Positions 11,694 to 23,490 of a stretch of 64,000 nucleotides of DNA are shown here, piece by piece. The DNA comes from Azadirachta indica (Eukaryota; Streptophyta; Magnoliopsida; Sapindales; Meliaceae). The stretch's first letter is position 1; each line of letters starts with the position of its first letter. The position numbers were made by a program, and so were the translations under genes. The stretch spans positions 12,796,274 to 12,860,273 of the forward strand of contig CM040444.1 of the NCBI GenBank assembly GCA_022749755.1, read 5' to 3'. Under the pieces are notes generated by a model that saw nothing but the letters and a program-made list of their open reading frames with translations, was not told where the DNA came from and made no database searches.

Positions 11694-12320
11694 ATGGCGT
11701 ATCTCCGTATCCCATCCTTTATCTTACCAATTCTGCTAATCACTTTGTCGTCGATGATTTACAATATTAATTTAGTTGGTGCTCGCCATCTGCTGGAGGC
11801 AACAGTGCCAGGAATACCTAAGCCTGAAGTTCCAACTTTGCCCAAGGTTGAATTGCCTCCGTTGCCAAAGCCTGAATTGCCATAGATTGCTAAGCCTCAG
11901 GTGCCAAAACTGCCAGAGATCCCAAAACCCGAGCTGCCAAAAGTACCGGAGATTCCAAAACCGGCGTTCCCAAAAGTGCCCGAGGTTCCAAAACCAGAGC
12001 TGACAAAAATGCCAGAGGTTCCAAAACCTGAGCTGCCAAAAAAGCCTGAACTGCCAGAAATTCCTAAGCCCGAAATCCCAAAGCCAGAGCTTCCTAAAGT
12101 GCCCGAGGTGCCAAAACTTCCCGAGCTGCCAAAAGAACCTGAACTGCCGGAGATTCCAAAGCCGGAGGTGCCAAAGGTGCCGGAAATACCGAAACCTGAG
12201 TTGCCCAAAGTGCCAGAGATTCCAAAACCTGAGCTGTCAAGAGTACCTGAATTGCCAGAACTTCCGAAACCCAAATTGCCTGGCGTTCCAAAGCCAACTC
12301 AAACAACCACAAATCCCTAA
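11694..12320 (+). pseudogene. PELPK-type proline-rich protein, interrupted by one nonsense codon
   Basis: Single-exon gene for a secreted protein: an N-terminal hydrophobic signal (MAYLRIPSF, then leucine-rich), the family-specific ARHLLEA block after the cleavage region, then a long tail of P-x-L/V/I-P-K/E pentapeptide repeats (PELPK, PEIPK, PEVPK) ending TQTTTNP. The frame is open from start to end except for TAG at 11883-11885 after residue 63; the intact paralogue at 15015 has GAG here, so one G-to-T change explains it. The repeat frame stays clean for 145 codons afterwards, so the stop is recent or a sequencing or assembly error. The family resembles Arabidopsis PELPK1, a cell-wall protein linked to germination and growth (established knowledge). 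Its promoter and 3' flank resemble those of the next copy. Confidence 0.85.
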
Positions 12321-13180
12321 ATAAATAAATTACCGTAGTGCATGTTCTTTCATGGTTGGATTTCATTTCATGAATCCATACCTACTGAAATTTCACACCG
12401 TGATTGGATATTTAGATTTATATATACTATACACATGTTTTTCTTTTTTTTTTCTAAATTTTACATAGGCTGATTCATGTATTTTACATTGTTTAAAATA
12501 ATAATGTTGTGTCTGATATTGGTTTCGTTGCGGTCTGTTATTTGGGATTTTGTCCCGTAATATTTTATAATGAGTTGTGATGTACTTCAGTTAGGTTTAT
12601 TCTATGTGTAAAGGTTGCTTTTATTTTTACTTTTTATAGCTTCTCAAGCTAAGGTATTCATGTTATGATGCAAATCCGTATGCCTTGACAAATGTAAATT
12701 GTTTGACGTAAGGTTCATAATATAAATATGGAAAAAAATTGAGGCAAATAAACTAATATCATCATATATCAATAATATTACGGATATATAAAAATTTGTT
12801 TAGAAGCTCTCCCAATCGATCCGATACAAATAATCTGACGTAGCAGTTGGTGAGTGGTAAAGTTACATCATCACCTATATCCGGTATAATTTAATATTAA
12901 ATTATATTTTATTATTAATAAAATAATATATTTATTATTTATAAATTTAATAAAGGAAAATAATATCAACACAAAATTATAATTTATTTAATTTTTTATT
13001 AATACAATTTTTTATTTTTTATTTTTTATTTTTATGATATTAAAAGATATATTCTCTTTTAAAAGACATTCTAACAATTAGTCAAATCAACCAAGAAATG
13101 TAATGGAGTATTTTTGAAATAGTAGGAAGATGTTGGATAACTAGAACAAACCAGGGGGATATAAGCCATTATTTGGATCA
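12321..13180. repeat. 3' flank of PELPK copy 1, duplicated at 15.6 kb
   Basis: 12325-12760 is closely similar to 15580-15960 (shared CTTTCAT, TATACACATGTTTTT and AATGTTGAAT-type blocks through GTTCATAATATAAATATGG), which shows that the copies were duplicated with their 3' regions. The rest, to 13180, is AT-rich and holds no gene that I can see. Confidence 0.7.
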
Positions 13181-13189
13181 TAATATATG

Positions 13190-13330
13190 TTAAGAAACTA
13201 AGCTAAGACGAAACAGTGTATATTTGCTAGAGGCCATCGTCGACGAAGTCGCGTTAGAGGGAAGGTTCTTTGTTTAATTGAGATTTTGTGAAACAAATTA
13301 AGGAATAGTGTTGTCTTTCTATATATATAA
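13190..13330 (-). pseudogene. 5' scrap of the short proline-rich gene family
   Basis: Reading the minus strand, a leader similar to that of the gene at 25409-25651 (AAAATCTCAAT, then CTAACGCG) leads to an ATG at 13237 followed by codons for MASSK and a diverged FRL stretch, then a stop after 15 codons. The rest of the gene is missing. This is a truncated relic, recognisable only by comparison with 25651 and 33088. Confidence 0.6.
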
Positions 13331-13799
13331 ATAAATATATATATATATATATATAGCTAGAAATTAATTTAGGACGGCAGGTTGTTGATCTGGTCGATCG
13401 CCAGGTACATGTGTTCGAGGTTTTTAGGAGCATTTTTGCTCTCACGTTCGTCCACAGAGATTCAGTCAGATTATGATAACATGAGGAAGAATAAAAGAAG
13501 TCAATTTTTTTTTTTAATATTTAGAGTACATATACAATTTACTAATAAGAGAGATAAAAAATTTACTAAAAATCAAATCTGTTTGTTATAATATTATTTA
13601 TACAATCTATTTATAGTAGATTGGAAGTCTACCATGATAAGAGTCCACGCCATTTGTTGAAGTTTAGGCCTACGAAATTAGATCCCAAACGTAAAGAATC
13701 AAACTCTCTTTTCTACTTGAAAATGGAGGTAAACACCTACTATTAAATTACCAGTGAAAAGTTTAAATATACAAAATTTCAAATCATTAGTTTATACAT

Positions 13800-14870
13800 A
13801 CAAGCATGTGTGTGTATATATAGTGGGAGAGTCACTTAGGTTCTCTGCAGGGCTTAAGAAAAATTTAAAATTTATGTGTAAAAATTATTAATTTATAAAA
13901 ATTATTAATCTGGCCTGTAAATTATATTTTTATTACTTTAACTCCTATAAACTTTAAATTATTGTGTTTTGACCCCCTAAACCAGGAATCTTAACTCTGC
14001 CATATACACATATGTTATGATTAAAGAAAACAAAAATGTTACTCATATTTACGTATTGAAAACTATGCAAATTTCTCGTTAAAAAAAAAACTAGATTAAT
14101 ATGTTGATTACTTTAAAGAATTTTATAGAATGAAAAGAAATTATATTTCATTAATTGCGTAAAGCATACTATAAAATCTCTATTTATAGAGAATAATCAA
14201 GGACTAGAAAGAAATTATTTGACTGTATATAATAGCATATAATTGTGATTTATATTAAATTCTTGCCATATAATTCCGCCAATAAATTATGGGAAGATTG
14301 TTTTTAATATTGATTCTTTGATTCTTAATAGAGATGGTATATATGAGCTGGCTATTAATTGGTATGTTTGTAGATTCAGTCTACAAATCATGTCCTCTTC
14401 TAATTGTTACCAGAAGTACTGGTTGATCTCTGTCTGTCAAGTAAATGTATATACTAAAATTTTACACGCGTCTTTAGAATTCATTGTCACAGTTTATTAT
14501 TCTTAGTTAATCATATATATTTTATTCCAATATAATATAATTTCTGTCAAAGACAAATAAACATGATGGACCATCTGTTATTAGCATGACGTTATATGTA
14601 TACTATATTGCTTTAACTTCAATTATATATATATATGAAAAAAAACAATGAATTTCCTGTTTTGCTTTTCATAAGTACGTCCACCAACTATGCAATCCTT
14701 TTTACGCCCCTTAGTTATCATGTTACACACGTAAATCTAGCAGTCATACAAAAACAATTAAATAATAATAATGGCAACTGTCAATCTATCAATATTCAAA
14801 TATGCAGGCAGATAAGAGGTTGAACTAACAAGATAAAGCAATATATTTTATTGTATTTATTGCTTTTTGG
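13800..14870. repeat. Intergenic, duplicated upstream flank of PELPK copy 2
   Basis: No gene seen. From about 14020 the sequence is a diverged copy of the interrupted flank at 465-560/1775-2020, then of 9655-9775 and 11180-11560, leading to the copy 2 promoter. It is the most continuous version of the flank and so serves as the empty-site reference for insertions in the other copies. Confidence 0.65.
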
Positions 14871-14874
14871 TCTT

Positions 14875-14917
14875 ACCAACCCAAGCTGTTCTCCTCTTCA
14901 CACATCTATAAAAGGCC
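14875..14917 (+). promoter_or_regulatory. PELPK core promoter, copy 2
   Basis: ACCAACCCAAGCTGTTCTCC block followed by TATAAAAG at 14907-14914, 108 bases before the ATG; nearly identical to copy 1. Confidence 0.75.
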
Positions 14918-15014
14918 ATAAGAGCTAGAAACTATACACAACCACAATCTTCCTTTCCAACTTAATTAGTTATTGGTAACCCAGATCGATCATCAATAGT
15001 TCCAAGTTCCAACA

Positions 15015-15581
15015 ATGGCGTATCTCCGCATCCCATCCTTTATCTTACCAATTCTGCTGATCACTTTGTCGTCAATGATCTACAGCATTAATTTGGTTGG
15101 TGCTCGACATCTTCTAGAGGCGACAGTGCCGGAAATACCTAAGCCTGAAGTTCCACCTTTGCCTAAAGTTGAATTGCCTCCCTTGCCAAAGCCTGAATTG
15201 CCTGAGATTCCTAAGCCTGAGATACCGAAAGTGCCAGAGATTCCAAAACCTGAGTTGCCAAAAATACCTGAGATTCCAAAACCGGAGCTCCCAAAAGTGC
15301 CGGAGGTTCCTAAACCCGAGCTGCCAAAGAAACCTGAATTGTCTGAGATTCCTAAACCCGAGGTACCAAAAGTTCCAGAGGTTCCAAAACTGGAGCTGCC
15401 AAAAAAGCCTGAACTGCCTGAGATTCCCAAGCCCGAGATCCCAAAGCCAGAGCTGCCAAAAGTGCCAGAGATTCCAAAACCCGAGCAGCCAAAAGTACCT
15501 GAATTGCCAGAACTTCCGAAGCCCACATTGCCTGCCATTCCAGGCGTTCCAAAGCCAACTCAAACAACCGCAAACCCTTAA
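15015..15581 (+). CDS. PELPK-type secreted proline-rich protein, intact
   Basis: Intact single-exon gene of 188 residues. Residues 1 to about 30 form a signal peptide (MAYLRIPSF, leucine/isoleucine core, ending near GA). ARHLLEATVPEIPKPEVP follows, then about 28 near-pentapeptide units of PELPK/PEIPK/PEVPK type and a C-terminus ending TQTTANP. Nothing enzymatic is visible. The chain is rich in Pro, Glu and Lys with alternating charge, consistent with a wall-associated structural protein, as known for Arabidopsis PELPK1. The start is fixed by the MAYLRIPSF block shared with the other copies and by the TATA box 108 bases upstream. It is the best reference copy for the cluster; copy 1 is its closest relative but has a stop at codon 64. 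Confidence 0.9.
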   Translation: MAYLRIPSFILPILLITLSSMIYSINLVGARHLLEATVPEIPKPEVPPLPKVELPPLPKPELPEIPKPEIPKVPEIPKPELPKIPEIPKPELPKVPEVPKPELPKKPELSEIPKPEVPKVPEVPKLELPKKPELPEIPKPEIPKPELPKVPEIPKPEQPKVPELPELPKPTLPAIPGVPKPTQTTANP

Positions 15582-16254
15582 ATAAATTACCATACTGCAT
15601 ATTCTTTCATCGTTGGATTTCATTCCATGCATGCTGAACTTTCATACAATGATTGGATATTTGGATTTTTATATATGCTATACACATGTTTTTATTTATT
15701 TTCTAAACTTTCCATAGGATGATTCGTGTATTTTATGTTGTTTAAAATAATAATGTCATGTTTTTATTTTATTTGCAGTCTGTTTGGAATTTTTCCTGTA
15801 ATATTTTACAGTGATGTGTGACATATATATGTACTTCAGTTTGGTTTATTCTATTTATAAAGGTTGCTTTTATTTTTACTTTTTACAGCTTCTGAAGCCA
15901 AGCTATTCATGCCTTGACAAATTGAAATTATTTGATTTAACGTTCATAATATAAATATGGAAAAAAAATTGAGATGAAGAAGCTAATTATAGCATCATCA
16001 ATAATTTTATGGATAGGTGCAGGGCAATCTATGTAATCTTTTGGCATTCTTAAATTACTTGTTTCACATAAAAATAATCTACCAACCACATAAAAAAATT
16101 AATTAAATGTTGTGAAATGTACTCAATCTGTCATGTTGCAGATCATATTAAACGAGAGCTTGAACTAACAACACAAATTAATAATGCAAGTTTAACTCTT
16201 AATAACCTGATCTGTCATATTTCATTTATTGTATTTTTTTAATTCCCTTTCGAT

Positions 16255-16385
16255 CTTATCAACCCAAGCTGTTCTACTCTTCCCTTCTCACATCTACATA
16301 TAAAAGGCCATAAGACACAAGAATTAGAAACTATATATGCACAAGCACGTACAAGCTTCTTTTTCATCAATTAATTGGTATATTT
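16255..16385 (+). promoter_or_regulatory. Orphan PELPK promoter without a gene
   Basis: The conserved AACCCAAGCTGTTCTACTCT block and TATAAAAGG (16299-16307) are present, followed by the usual leader up to AATTAATTGGTA. Homology then stops at about 16385, and no MAYLR start or PELPK repeat follows. The gene body was lost or never copied, leaving a promoter pointing into AT-rich DNA. Confidence 0.75.
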
Positions 16386-16544
16386 GTCTTTAGATAAAAA
16401 TATAATTTAATATATATTTTAAGAAAATGAAAAAAAATTGAATAAGCAAAATGACCCACAAACGGGGAGGGGTAGTATAAAAATTCAAAGGTATAGTTGA
16501 TGCAAATATTCAAAAGGACGGTTGTAGCTGTTGACGGCGGGAAG

Positions 16545-16740
16545 TGGGCATAATGGTGCCGGTAGTCGTTGGCCGTCCTGTGGGTGGCAGAGATGGCGAT
16601 AAATTTTTCTTCTCCGTTTCATTCATTTCTCTTTATCTTATGGTAACATTTTAGGGCATTGTTTAGTATTATATTACTGATTTCTACTTAGTTTTGAAAG
16701 AAATAAAATTTTATTTAATGAACTTGATATTTAGTTGTAG
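16545..16740. repeat. Copy of the repeat at 281-470
   Basis: Shares GGCCGTC, GTGGGTGGCAGA and TTTAATGAACTTGATAT blocks with the start of the window. Non-coding. Confidence 0.55.
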
Positions 16741-16776
16741 AATTTGTGGCTTATATTTAATAATTGGTATAGTATG

Positions 16777-17150
16777 TTGGGGTACACTGAAGCAATCAAG
16801 GTGCAAGGGAATGAAACGCCCCTTGTTGACGGTTAGGGGCAATATCATTGCTTGTTTTCATTATCGTACATATATATGTATGAACATTGTACAAGTTTAT
16901 TTTTCACCGTGTGGGCTTGATCCGACCTGAGTTTAACTCGAGCTCAACTAAAAGCCAGAATATATATTTGGGCATGTAAAACAAAATTTGTATTATTCTT
17001 CTTCTTTATTTCGCTGCAAATTCACTGCTCTCTCTTGGGTGGTTTTTTCTCTAAAGTTTTCAGAGATTTTCTACCTAAATTCGGTAATGATTGTGATTGT
17101 TTGTGTTTTCTATTTGTTCGGATACTTGATTTCCTTAACATTAGTATTTT
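16777..17150. repeat. LTR-like repeat, second copy near 26.1 kb
   Basis: Begins TGTTGGGGTACAC and aligns, diverged, with 26094-26400 (TGTTGGGTACCAG; shared CAGATTTTCTAC-type and TTTTCTATTTG blocks). It may be a solo LTR or MITE pair; target duplications were not found. The ORF over its left part is incidental. Confidence 0.35.
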
Positions 17151-17219
17151 CAATGACTACCTAACTTTAAAATCACTTCAATTTCAAATATACTATGAAT
17201 GAAGCAGATGATAATAATT

Positions 17220-17760
17220 GCTAGGTCAATTCAAAGAAAGACGAAGACTCCTTGAAGAAAGAAAGAACTAAAAAATAAAGTACAAAGTATATATAGGAAG
17301 ATAATTTTTTGCTTGTAAGAAAATAAGACATTTCCACTCGAAATACTTATAGGTAGTTAAAATGAATATTATAGTAACGTATGAAAAGCCTCAAATAATT
17401 ACAAGAACAAACAATAAATAAAGAGCCTCAAATAATTCTGAATGACGCATGGAAAGCCTTGTCATACAGCATGCTCCCTTCCACACACCAATCGCGGAAA
17501 TCATACACAAAGATCACCATTTTTATAAATGTAAATTACTTAATTCATTCAAGGGAAATATTTTTGGGATATTGGCTTGCTATTACTGGTAATGTTTGTA
17601 GATTCATTAAATTAATTCTAAACGGATGTCATGCAATACAAACATGAATTGGATAAAAAAACTCAGACACCTGTGGATCTATTTCAGGAGAATGCTAGCT
17701 AGTCAGCTAGCATCCTGCTCTTATATTTTAAATTATTCCTTCTGATCTCCTGGATAACCA
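17220..17760. repeat. Scrap of the short proline-rich gene's 3' flank
   Basis: 17455-17575 (CATACAGCATGCTCCCTTCC, then AATTCATTCAAGGG and AATATTTTTGGGA) is related to the 3' flank found at 20640-20680/25291-25380 and 32660-32810, but no coding part remains. At 17692-17713 there is a perfect hairpin, ATGCTAGCT - AGTC - AGCTAGCAT, of unknown role. Confidence 0.5.
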
Positions 17761-17769
17761 TATCGAAAC

Positions 17770-18810
17770 AAGATCTCAAACAATCAGAAAGTTCATTACA
17801 TTCTTTATGTTACAACAATAATCAGGCCGAATATTTGTTTGGTAGCATTAACTAGTGGAACTTTAATCGATAATTTGATATGATTACCAGCAAATTACAT
17901 GATCTGCTGGACCAACGTGAAAGCAATATTGCTGAACTCGACTCAGTCTGTCATAAATTTGTAGCTATGAAAAACACAACTTTATTCCTTTGCTCCACAA
18001 CACAAGATCTCAATAAATTTACAGCAACTTATTCCCCTCTAACACGACCTCATCGAGAATATGGCCTCTAACATTGTCTTACCTTTCTTTGTTTCTTTGC
18101 TCTTCGTCTATTTTTTCTTTTTAAGATTTTAAAATTTTTATGTTTTACGGGTTACGTCAATATGTCAACAGGGCCAAATAAGTAAAACGAAAAAAAAAAA
18201 AAATTAAAATAGGGCATTAGGAAAAAATTAGGAAAGATATATAGTGGCTAATTCAGGGGGAAAAGAGATCAATGAGGCAATTGAACTGGATATCAATTGT
18301 TTCCCATATCAATTTTAAAATCTTCATGATTGATCAAAACTATACTTAAACCTGTATTAGAGTCTGTTTTGAATTAGGATATTGTCCTAAAAAGGCAAAA
18401 TCTTTCTTGAAGGACAGTGTTATTATGAATGCTCCGAATTTTAGATTGTTAATACATTGTTAATATCTGTCACTGCATCCATCAATTAGTGACAATTTTA
18501 TGAGAGTTTAAGAATTTATAGCTTCTAATGTTGGAACTGTATACATAAACTTGACAAATTTAATCCAAACTACAGAGTTGCATGTTATACAGTTGCGAAA
18601 GATATATGTTTCAGAATATTATAAAAGAAACTGCAACACTTGCATGGTGCCAAGCTAAGGCAACAACTTTTTAAAGACAATCAAACACATGAATTATGTA
18701 TATCAATTGCAAAAGAAACACTGAAAACACAAAGCACACTAGTTTTGAAAGCCTCCAGATAAAAACCCCACAAATTTAATTAGCATACTTTTATTTTTCT
18801 AAGCATCATA
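17770..18810. other. Intergenic region
   Basis: 17780-18030 is the diverged partner of 9195-9400. From about 18600, the sequence matches the 3' flank of the minus-strand PELPK copies (compare 26600-26760 and 33870-34010: CTACAACACTC and GGTGCCAA-type blocks). No gene seen. Confidence 0.5.
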
Positions 18811-18883
18811 TGATCAAGTTAATTCACCAAGCATTTGAAATCCAAGGATGAAACAAGAACGAGGTAGTATGCATTGTAGTAAT

Positions 18884-19213
18884 TCAAGGATTGGCGGTCG
18901 GGTGTGTCGGAGTAGTCTCCTTTGGAAGACTTGGGATGGCGGGCAATGTGGGCTTAGGAATCTCAGGAAGGTGAGGAAAAGTTGGCAATTCAGGCACTTT
19001 GGGCAGCTCAGGTTTTGGAAACTCGGGCAATTCAGGTTTTGGGAGGTGGGGTAATGGCGGCAATTCGAACTTCGGCAATTCAGGCTTGGGTATTTGTGGC
19101 AATGTTGTCTCCAGAAGATAGCGAGCGCCGACCAAATGAATATCATAGATCATTGATGACGAAATGATCAGCAGAATTGGTAAGATAAAGGATGGGATTT
19201 GGAGGTAGGCCAT
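18884..19213 (-). CDS. PELPK-type secreted proline-rich protein, short copy
   Basis: Intact single-exon gene of 109 residues, the shortest apparently intact copy. It has the signal peptide (MAYLQIPSF, hydrophobic core), the [19 protein letters not shown] block, only about ten repeat units (PELPK, PHLPK, PEFPK), and the minus-strand subfamily's end: [20 protein letters not shown] and a TANP C-terminus. The TATA box (TATAAAAGG on the minus strand, 19296-19304) is about 85-90 bases upstream within the conserved AACCCAAGCTGTTCTTCTCT block. The shorter tail relative to 15015 probably reflects loss of repeat units. Predicted secreted wall protein; function inferred from family only. Confidence 0.88.
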   Translation of the reverse strand: MAYLQIPSFILPILLIISSSMIYDIHLVGARYLLETTLPQIPKPELPKFELPPLPHLPKPELPEFPKPELPKVPELPTFPHLPEIPKPTLPAIPSLPKETTPTHPTANP

Positions 19214-19295
19214 TGTTCGAACTATTGATTATCAGGGTCACCAAGTCGAAAAGGGAAGCTTGTGATTTTAGATATATAGTTTCTATCTCTTATGG

Positions 19296-19345
19296 CCTTT
19301 TATAGATGTGGGAAGAGAAGAACAGCTTGGGTTGGTAAGACCAGA
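19296..19345 (-). promoter_or_regulatory. PELPK core promoter, copy at 19.3 kb
   Basis: Minus-strand ACCAACCCAAGCTGTTCTTC block and TATAAAAGG box in the family's usual spacing. Confidence 0.75.
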
Positions 19346-20678
19346 TGGAAGAAATACAATAAAATATATTGCTTGGTCTTGTTAGTTCAACCTCTTATCT
19401 GCATGTATATTTGAACAATTGACAGATTGACAGTTACGATTATTATTATTTAATTGTTTTTGTATGATTGCTAGATTTTCGTGTGGAACATGATAACTAA
19501 GAGGCGTCAGAAGGTTGCACATATTGATGGACGTACTTATGAAAAGCAAAATGAGAAATTTCTTGCATTATTCATCTACTTGAAAGCAATATAAACAACG
19601 TACATCATGCTAATACATATAGTTTATCAAGTTTATCCTTGTCTTTGACTGAAAGCTTGTTATATTTATACCAATTTTATTGAAGTGTCACATTTGCTAT
19701 CCATATATATATATATATATATGTATTGATTAAGATAATAAACTGTGACCATAAATTTCAAAAATGCTTGTAAAATTTATGGTTAAGATATTACTTGAGA
19801 ACTGTTGGACTATTAATGCAATTCGGTATGAACATCTAGTTTAACAAAGAGCACCATTAATGCTAACAATTAGAAGTAGGGGTGGCAAAAGGGAGTTCGG
19901 CTCGCTTTTTGTAAAAATAAAACTAAACCCAAAATATATGAAATATAAAATCAAAGCGAATCGAATAGAACAAGTTTGTTCCAAGTTCGGTTTCTTGGTT
20001 ACACTTCAGGTTATACTTTGGTTTCAAGTTTCGGTTTTCAAAAAATTTTTTTAAACATTTTTTATGAATCCCTGAACTATATAGTAATTAGGAAAAAGAA
20101 ATCATTTTTAAAATTTATAATAATTTTTTCTATTTTTATGTAAATTTATATAAATAAATATAAATTTTTTATTTATTTGAAACTTTTAAAAATTAAGGAT
20201 TCAGATAAAATTTTATAATTAATTTCGATTCGGATTTGGTTAAAAATTAAATCCAAACCGAAACAGTTTGATTTGATTCGATTAGACATTTTTACTCAAC
20301 TTTATTTAGAAGGTGATGGTGTTCAAAATTTTGAAAATTGTAAATTAACATCAATGAAGTAAAATAATAAAATTATCTAGGAGTTTATTAAGGTAAGTTA
20401 TTGAAAATAGGAATTAGTGAAAACAATCCATACTTAAGTATTGACATGTAGTAAAGAAAATGATAATTAAGAAGTTAATTTCCTCCATATATTACAAACG
20501 AATATGCCAAATGAATGCAACTAATAACTGCTCACAAACTTTACCATAAAGAGAGAATAGAATTACATAATAAATAAAGAAAACTGCTCAAATTTGTAAA
20601 TATGATTTCAAGAACAAACAATTAAAAGCGTTATTGTACAGCATGCTGCCTGCCATACTCAGAATCACAATCATATAT
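19346..20678. repeat. Upstream flank and start of a segmental duplication
   Basis: 19380-19760 is the inverted counterpart of the upstream flank seen at 14500-14870, with a (TA)n run near 19702-19722. From about 20460 to 20678 the sequence is a copy of 32490-32690 (shared TATATTACAAACRAATATG and CAAATTTGTAAA blocks); this duplication resumes after the LINE at 25274. No gene seen. Confidence 0.65.
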
Positions 20679-21506
20679 ACTTTTTTTTTAAATTCTCCAA
20701 GCAAAAGCTCAGAGAAAATTTATTAAAATAAAAAACAAAACAAAACAAAGATTAGCATTGGCACAAAGGCCTACAAGCAAACTGCTAAGCCAATTGAGCA
20801 AGATGGCAAAAGTAAAACGGCAGTAGGAAAACTGCCAGCAAGCATTTGCTAAAAGCAGCAAATAGAAACAAGGACCAACCCCCATCAACAGAAACAGCAG
20901 AAGAAAACCAGCGGCAAGCTCCAGAAATAAACAGAAAACTGCAGCTAGATACATCCAGGGCAACAGGAAACTGCAGAGAATGCAACAAGAGACAAATCTA
21001 AAGCAGGGTAGCAATAAAGTAGATTCGAGGCAGAGGGGCAGCATCATCAGCATAATAACCACTATTCGTCAGCATAAACCAGCAACAGATTAGGATGTTA
21101 ACTGAAGCGAAAATTTGGAAAACCCCATCAGTTTTTGAAGAGAGTCTCTTGGATTTGAGCAGGAGGGTGAGCAAACCAAGTGAAGGAGGGACATGATAAT
21201 CCTATATTAGCCATGGAGTCAGCTACGATGAAGATCCAAATTGAAGCAAGTCTTCAAATAAATACTCCAATCTGAAGTCTTAGTATAAATATCCCGAGTA
21301 GTCTTTAAAAGAGCGGCCGAGTTCAAGCTGAAAAGATCACGAGACAGTGATAAGTCTGGGAGAATCAGGATCCCCAGACCAGAGAAAATTTCGCGCATCT
21401 ACCGTAACTGATTTGAGCAGAGAACAAGGCCACTTGTAAATATAAAAATTGTGAAGAAACATGGAGGTGAACACTGATTGGATTAATTGAACTCTGTCCG
21501 AGAAAC

Positions 21507-22608
21507 TCAAAAGCTTCGCTTTCCAACTACAAGGATTTGCGTTGCCTTATCTGCTAGAGGACGAAAGAAAGAACTTTTGGGACTTCTTTTAAAAATTGGA
21601 ACACCTAAATACTTTACAGGAAGAAAACCCTCTTTAAAGTGGCGAATGTCAACAACTGTAGCACGACGATGCACAGAACATTTGCCAAGGAAAAAATGAC
21701 TTTTGTCACAATTAATATGCTGCCCAGAAATAGATGAGAAAACCTGCAAAAAAGAAGTCAAGTTGTGAAGGGACCTAGAATCGGCCCGGGAGAAGCGAAA
21801 AATGTCATGATTTTTCACAATCAACATTGCCACCATGATATTTCACATCCAACATTTGCATATTTTTAGAAACCATGCCAATACAAGTGTGAGTGCTACG
21901 CCCTTTGAGAAAGGCAGCTTGCTGCGAAGAAACAAAACGGGAAGCCACAACTGAAAGTCTGTCTGCAATAATTTTAGGGATGATCTTAAAGATGATATTA
22001 CCTAAGGCAATTGGCCTGAAATCAACAATTTGGCTAACTGTAGAAGTTTTTGGAATCAAGGAAATAAAATTAGAGTTAACATTAGGGTACAACCAAGACT
22101 TCGAAAAGAATTGCCTGACAAAATGACACACGTCCTGCCCCACAATATCCCAACAATGCTCAAAGAAAAGTCCGTTAAAACCATCGGCACCTGGGGCACT
22201 GTGAGGATCCATGGAAAACACAATGGTCTTGATCTCGTCATTGGAAGGGATTTGAATCAAATTAGAGTTCTCAGTCTCTAAAACCACAAATAGGATAACG
22301 TTATTAATTAAGCATAGGTACACAGGATCCAAATTTGAATTGTAGAGACTAGAGTAAAATTGAACAACATGACTAGAAATAGTGTTCAATTCCTCTGTTA
22401 AAGAGCTATTGATATTCATTGAAGAGATGCGAGACTTTATACCCTTGATTTTTGCATAGGTATGAAAAGATCTAGTACACTTATCCCCTTCCGTAAGCCA
22501 AGAAATCCTTGCCTTTTGTTTCCAAAAGGCATTCTTCAGTTTTAGACAATCTAAAAGATGACTTTTAGCTCGACATTCCTCCTTAAACCGATCTGATGAA
22601 ATGCCCAA
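21507..22608 (-). pseudogene. LINE reverse transcriptase with the active-site segment deleted
   Basis: The N-terminal part reads through LTEGDKCTRSFHTYAK, SAPGADGFNGLFFEHCW, LIPKTSTVSQIVDFRPIALG and SSQQAAFLKGRS, all classic plant L1 reverse transcriptase blocks. After a GGN motif at about 21835 the sequence jumps directly to the region that normally follows the YADD box (FRFSRADSRSLHNL, then NCDKSHFFLG and KYLGVPIF). The catalytic YADD and the preceding palm segment are gone, so the enzyme could not work even without the other stops. The missing piece is probably 350-450 bases, judged by the family's usual spacing. Confidence 0.85.
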
Positions 22609-22639
22609 GAGAGAGATAGATTCTTGAACTTTTGCTAGA

Positions 22640-23490
22640 TTGCCTTGCGCTTAATCAATATTAGACTGAAGATTACCAAAAGCCTCCATATTCCAACTAA
22701 GTAAAACAAGCTTTAGGGATTTCAACCTCATCACTAGCAGGTGCATTGGACAAGAAGAGATCATAGGAGCCTTCCAACTGCTCTAAATGAATTATGCATT
22801 GTCCACATGCTTTGAAACCTGAAAGGCTTGGCACCAAAATTAGCAAAAGTTAAAGCAGTAAAAAGTAAAGCATTATGATCTGAAAACGAACGCGGAAGAG
22901 TAGTACAAGAGGTAAATGGCCAACTAGAAAGCCAAGAAGAATTACAAAGCGACCGATCTAAACGAAGTTGAATACAGATTCGAGAGCGCCAACCGTTACT
23001 CCAAGTGAATAGAGATCCGGAAGTAGGAAGATGGATCATATCACAATCATCTGACATCATTTGAAATCTCAACAAGCAACAGAATGTGGAGTACACCCAT
23101 CTTGTTTTTCATGATCTCCCAGAACTGAATTAAAGTCTCCAATCATCATTCAAGGAACTGAAGCAGAATTATTAATGGTACAAAGCTCCTACCCCAGAGA
23201 ACGACGGACTAGATAGCTAGATGAAGCATAAGCAAAAGTGTAGAAACAATGCCTACTTTCAATGGTGCAAGAAATTGTAATATGTTGTAACCCATTCCAA
23301 ATAATAGACGCAGAAGAAAGATCCTCCGAGCAAAGAAGCCAATATTGAGAATAGGAGTCTTGGAATTAGTGGCAACTAACTGTAGATGGAGAGAGGACCG
23401 AAAAGTCGAAGAAATAGAAGAAAAAGCAGTCATAGGCTTAGAAATACGAAGGAAATCAGGTCTATACTTTGAACAAACGTTAAACAATTC
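22640..23490 (-). pseudogene. LINE apurinic-type endonuclease remnant
   Basis: Minus-strand frames carry the C-terminal half of an L1 endonuclease: a GDFNSVLG-like block at about 23110-23150, then LPTSGSLFTWSN, a RLDRSLCNSSW block, and SDHNALLF at about 22870, the motif with the catalytic Asp-His pair. The N-terminal part at 23209-23487 is broken by stops and frameshifts. Confidence 0.8.

Noticed and set aside
11897..12366. Long Gly/Ser/Phe-rich open frames opposite the PELPK genes (also at 15080-15632, 29453-30001, 26948-27220, 34188-34439 and 40452-40772)
   Set aside because: They are the reverse-complement reading of the proline-rich repeats, which rarely gives stops. No promoter, start context or independent conservation.
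12841..12890. A-box-like GTTGGTGAGTGGTAAAG resembling the SINE head
   Set aside because: No B box or A-tail follows, so the match is too short to call.
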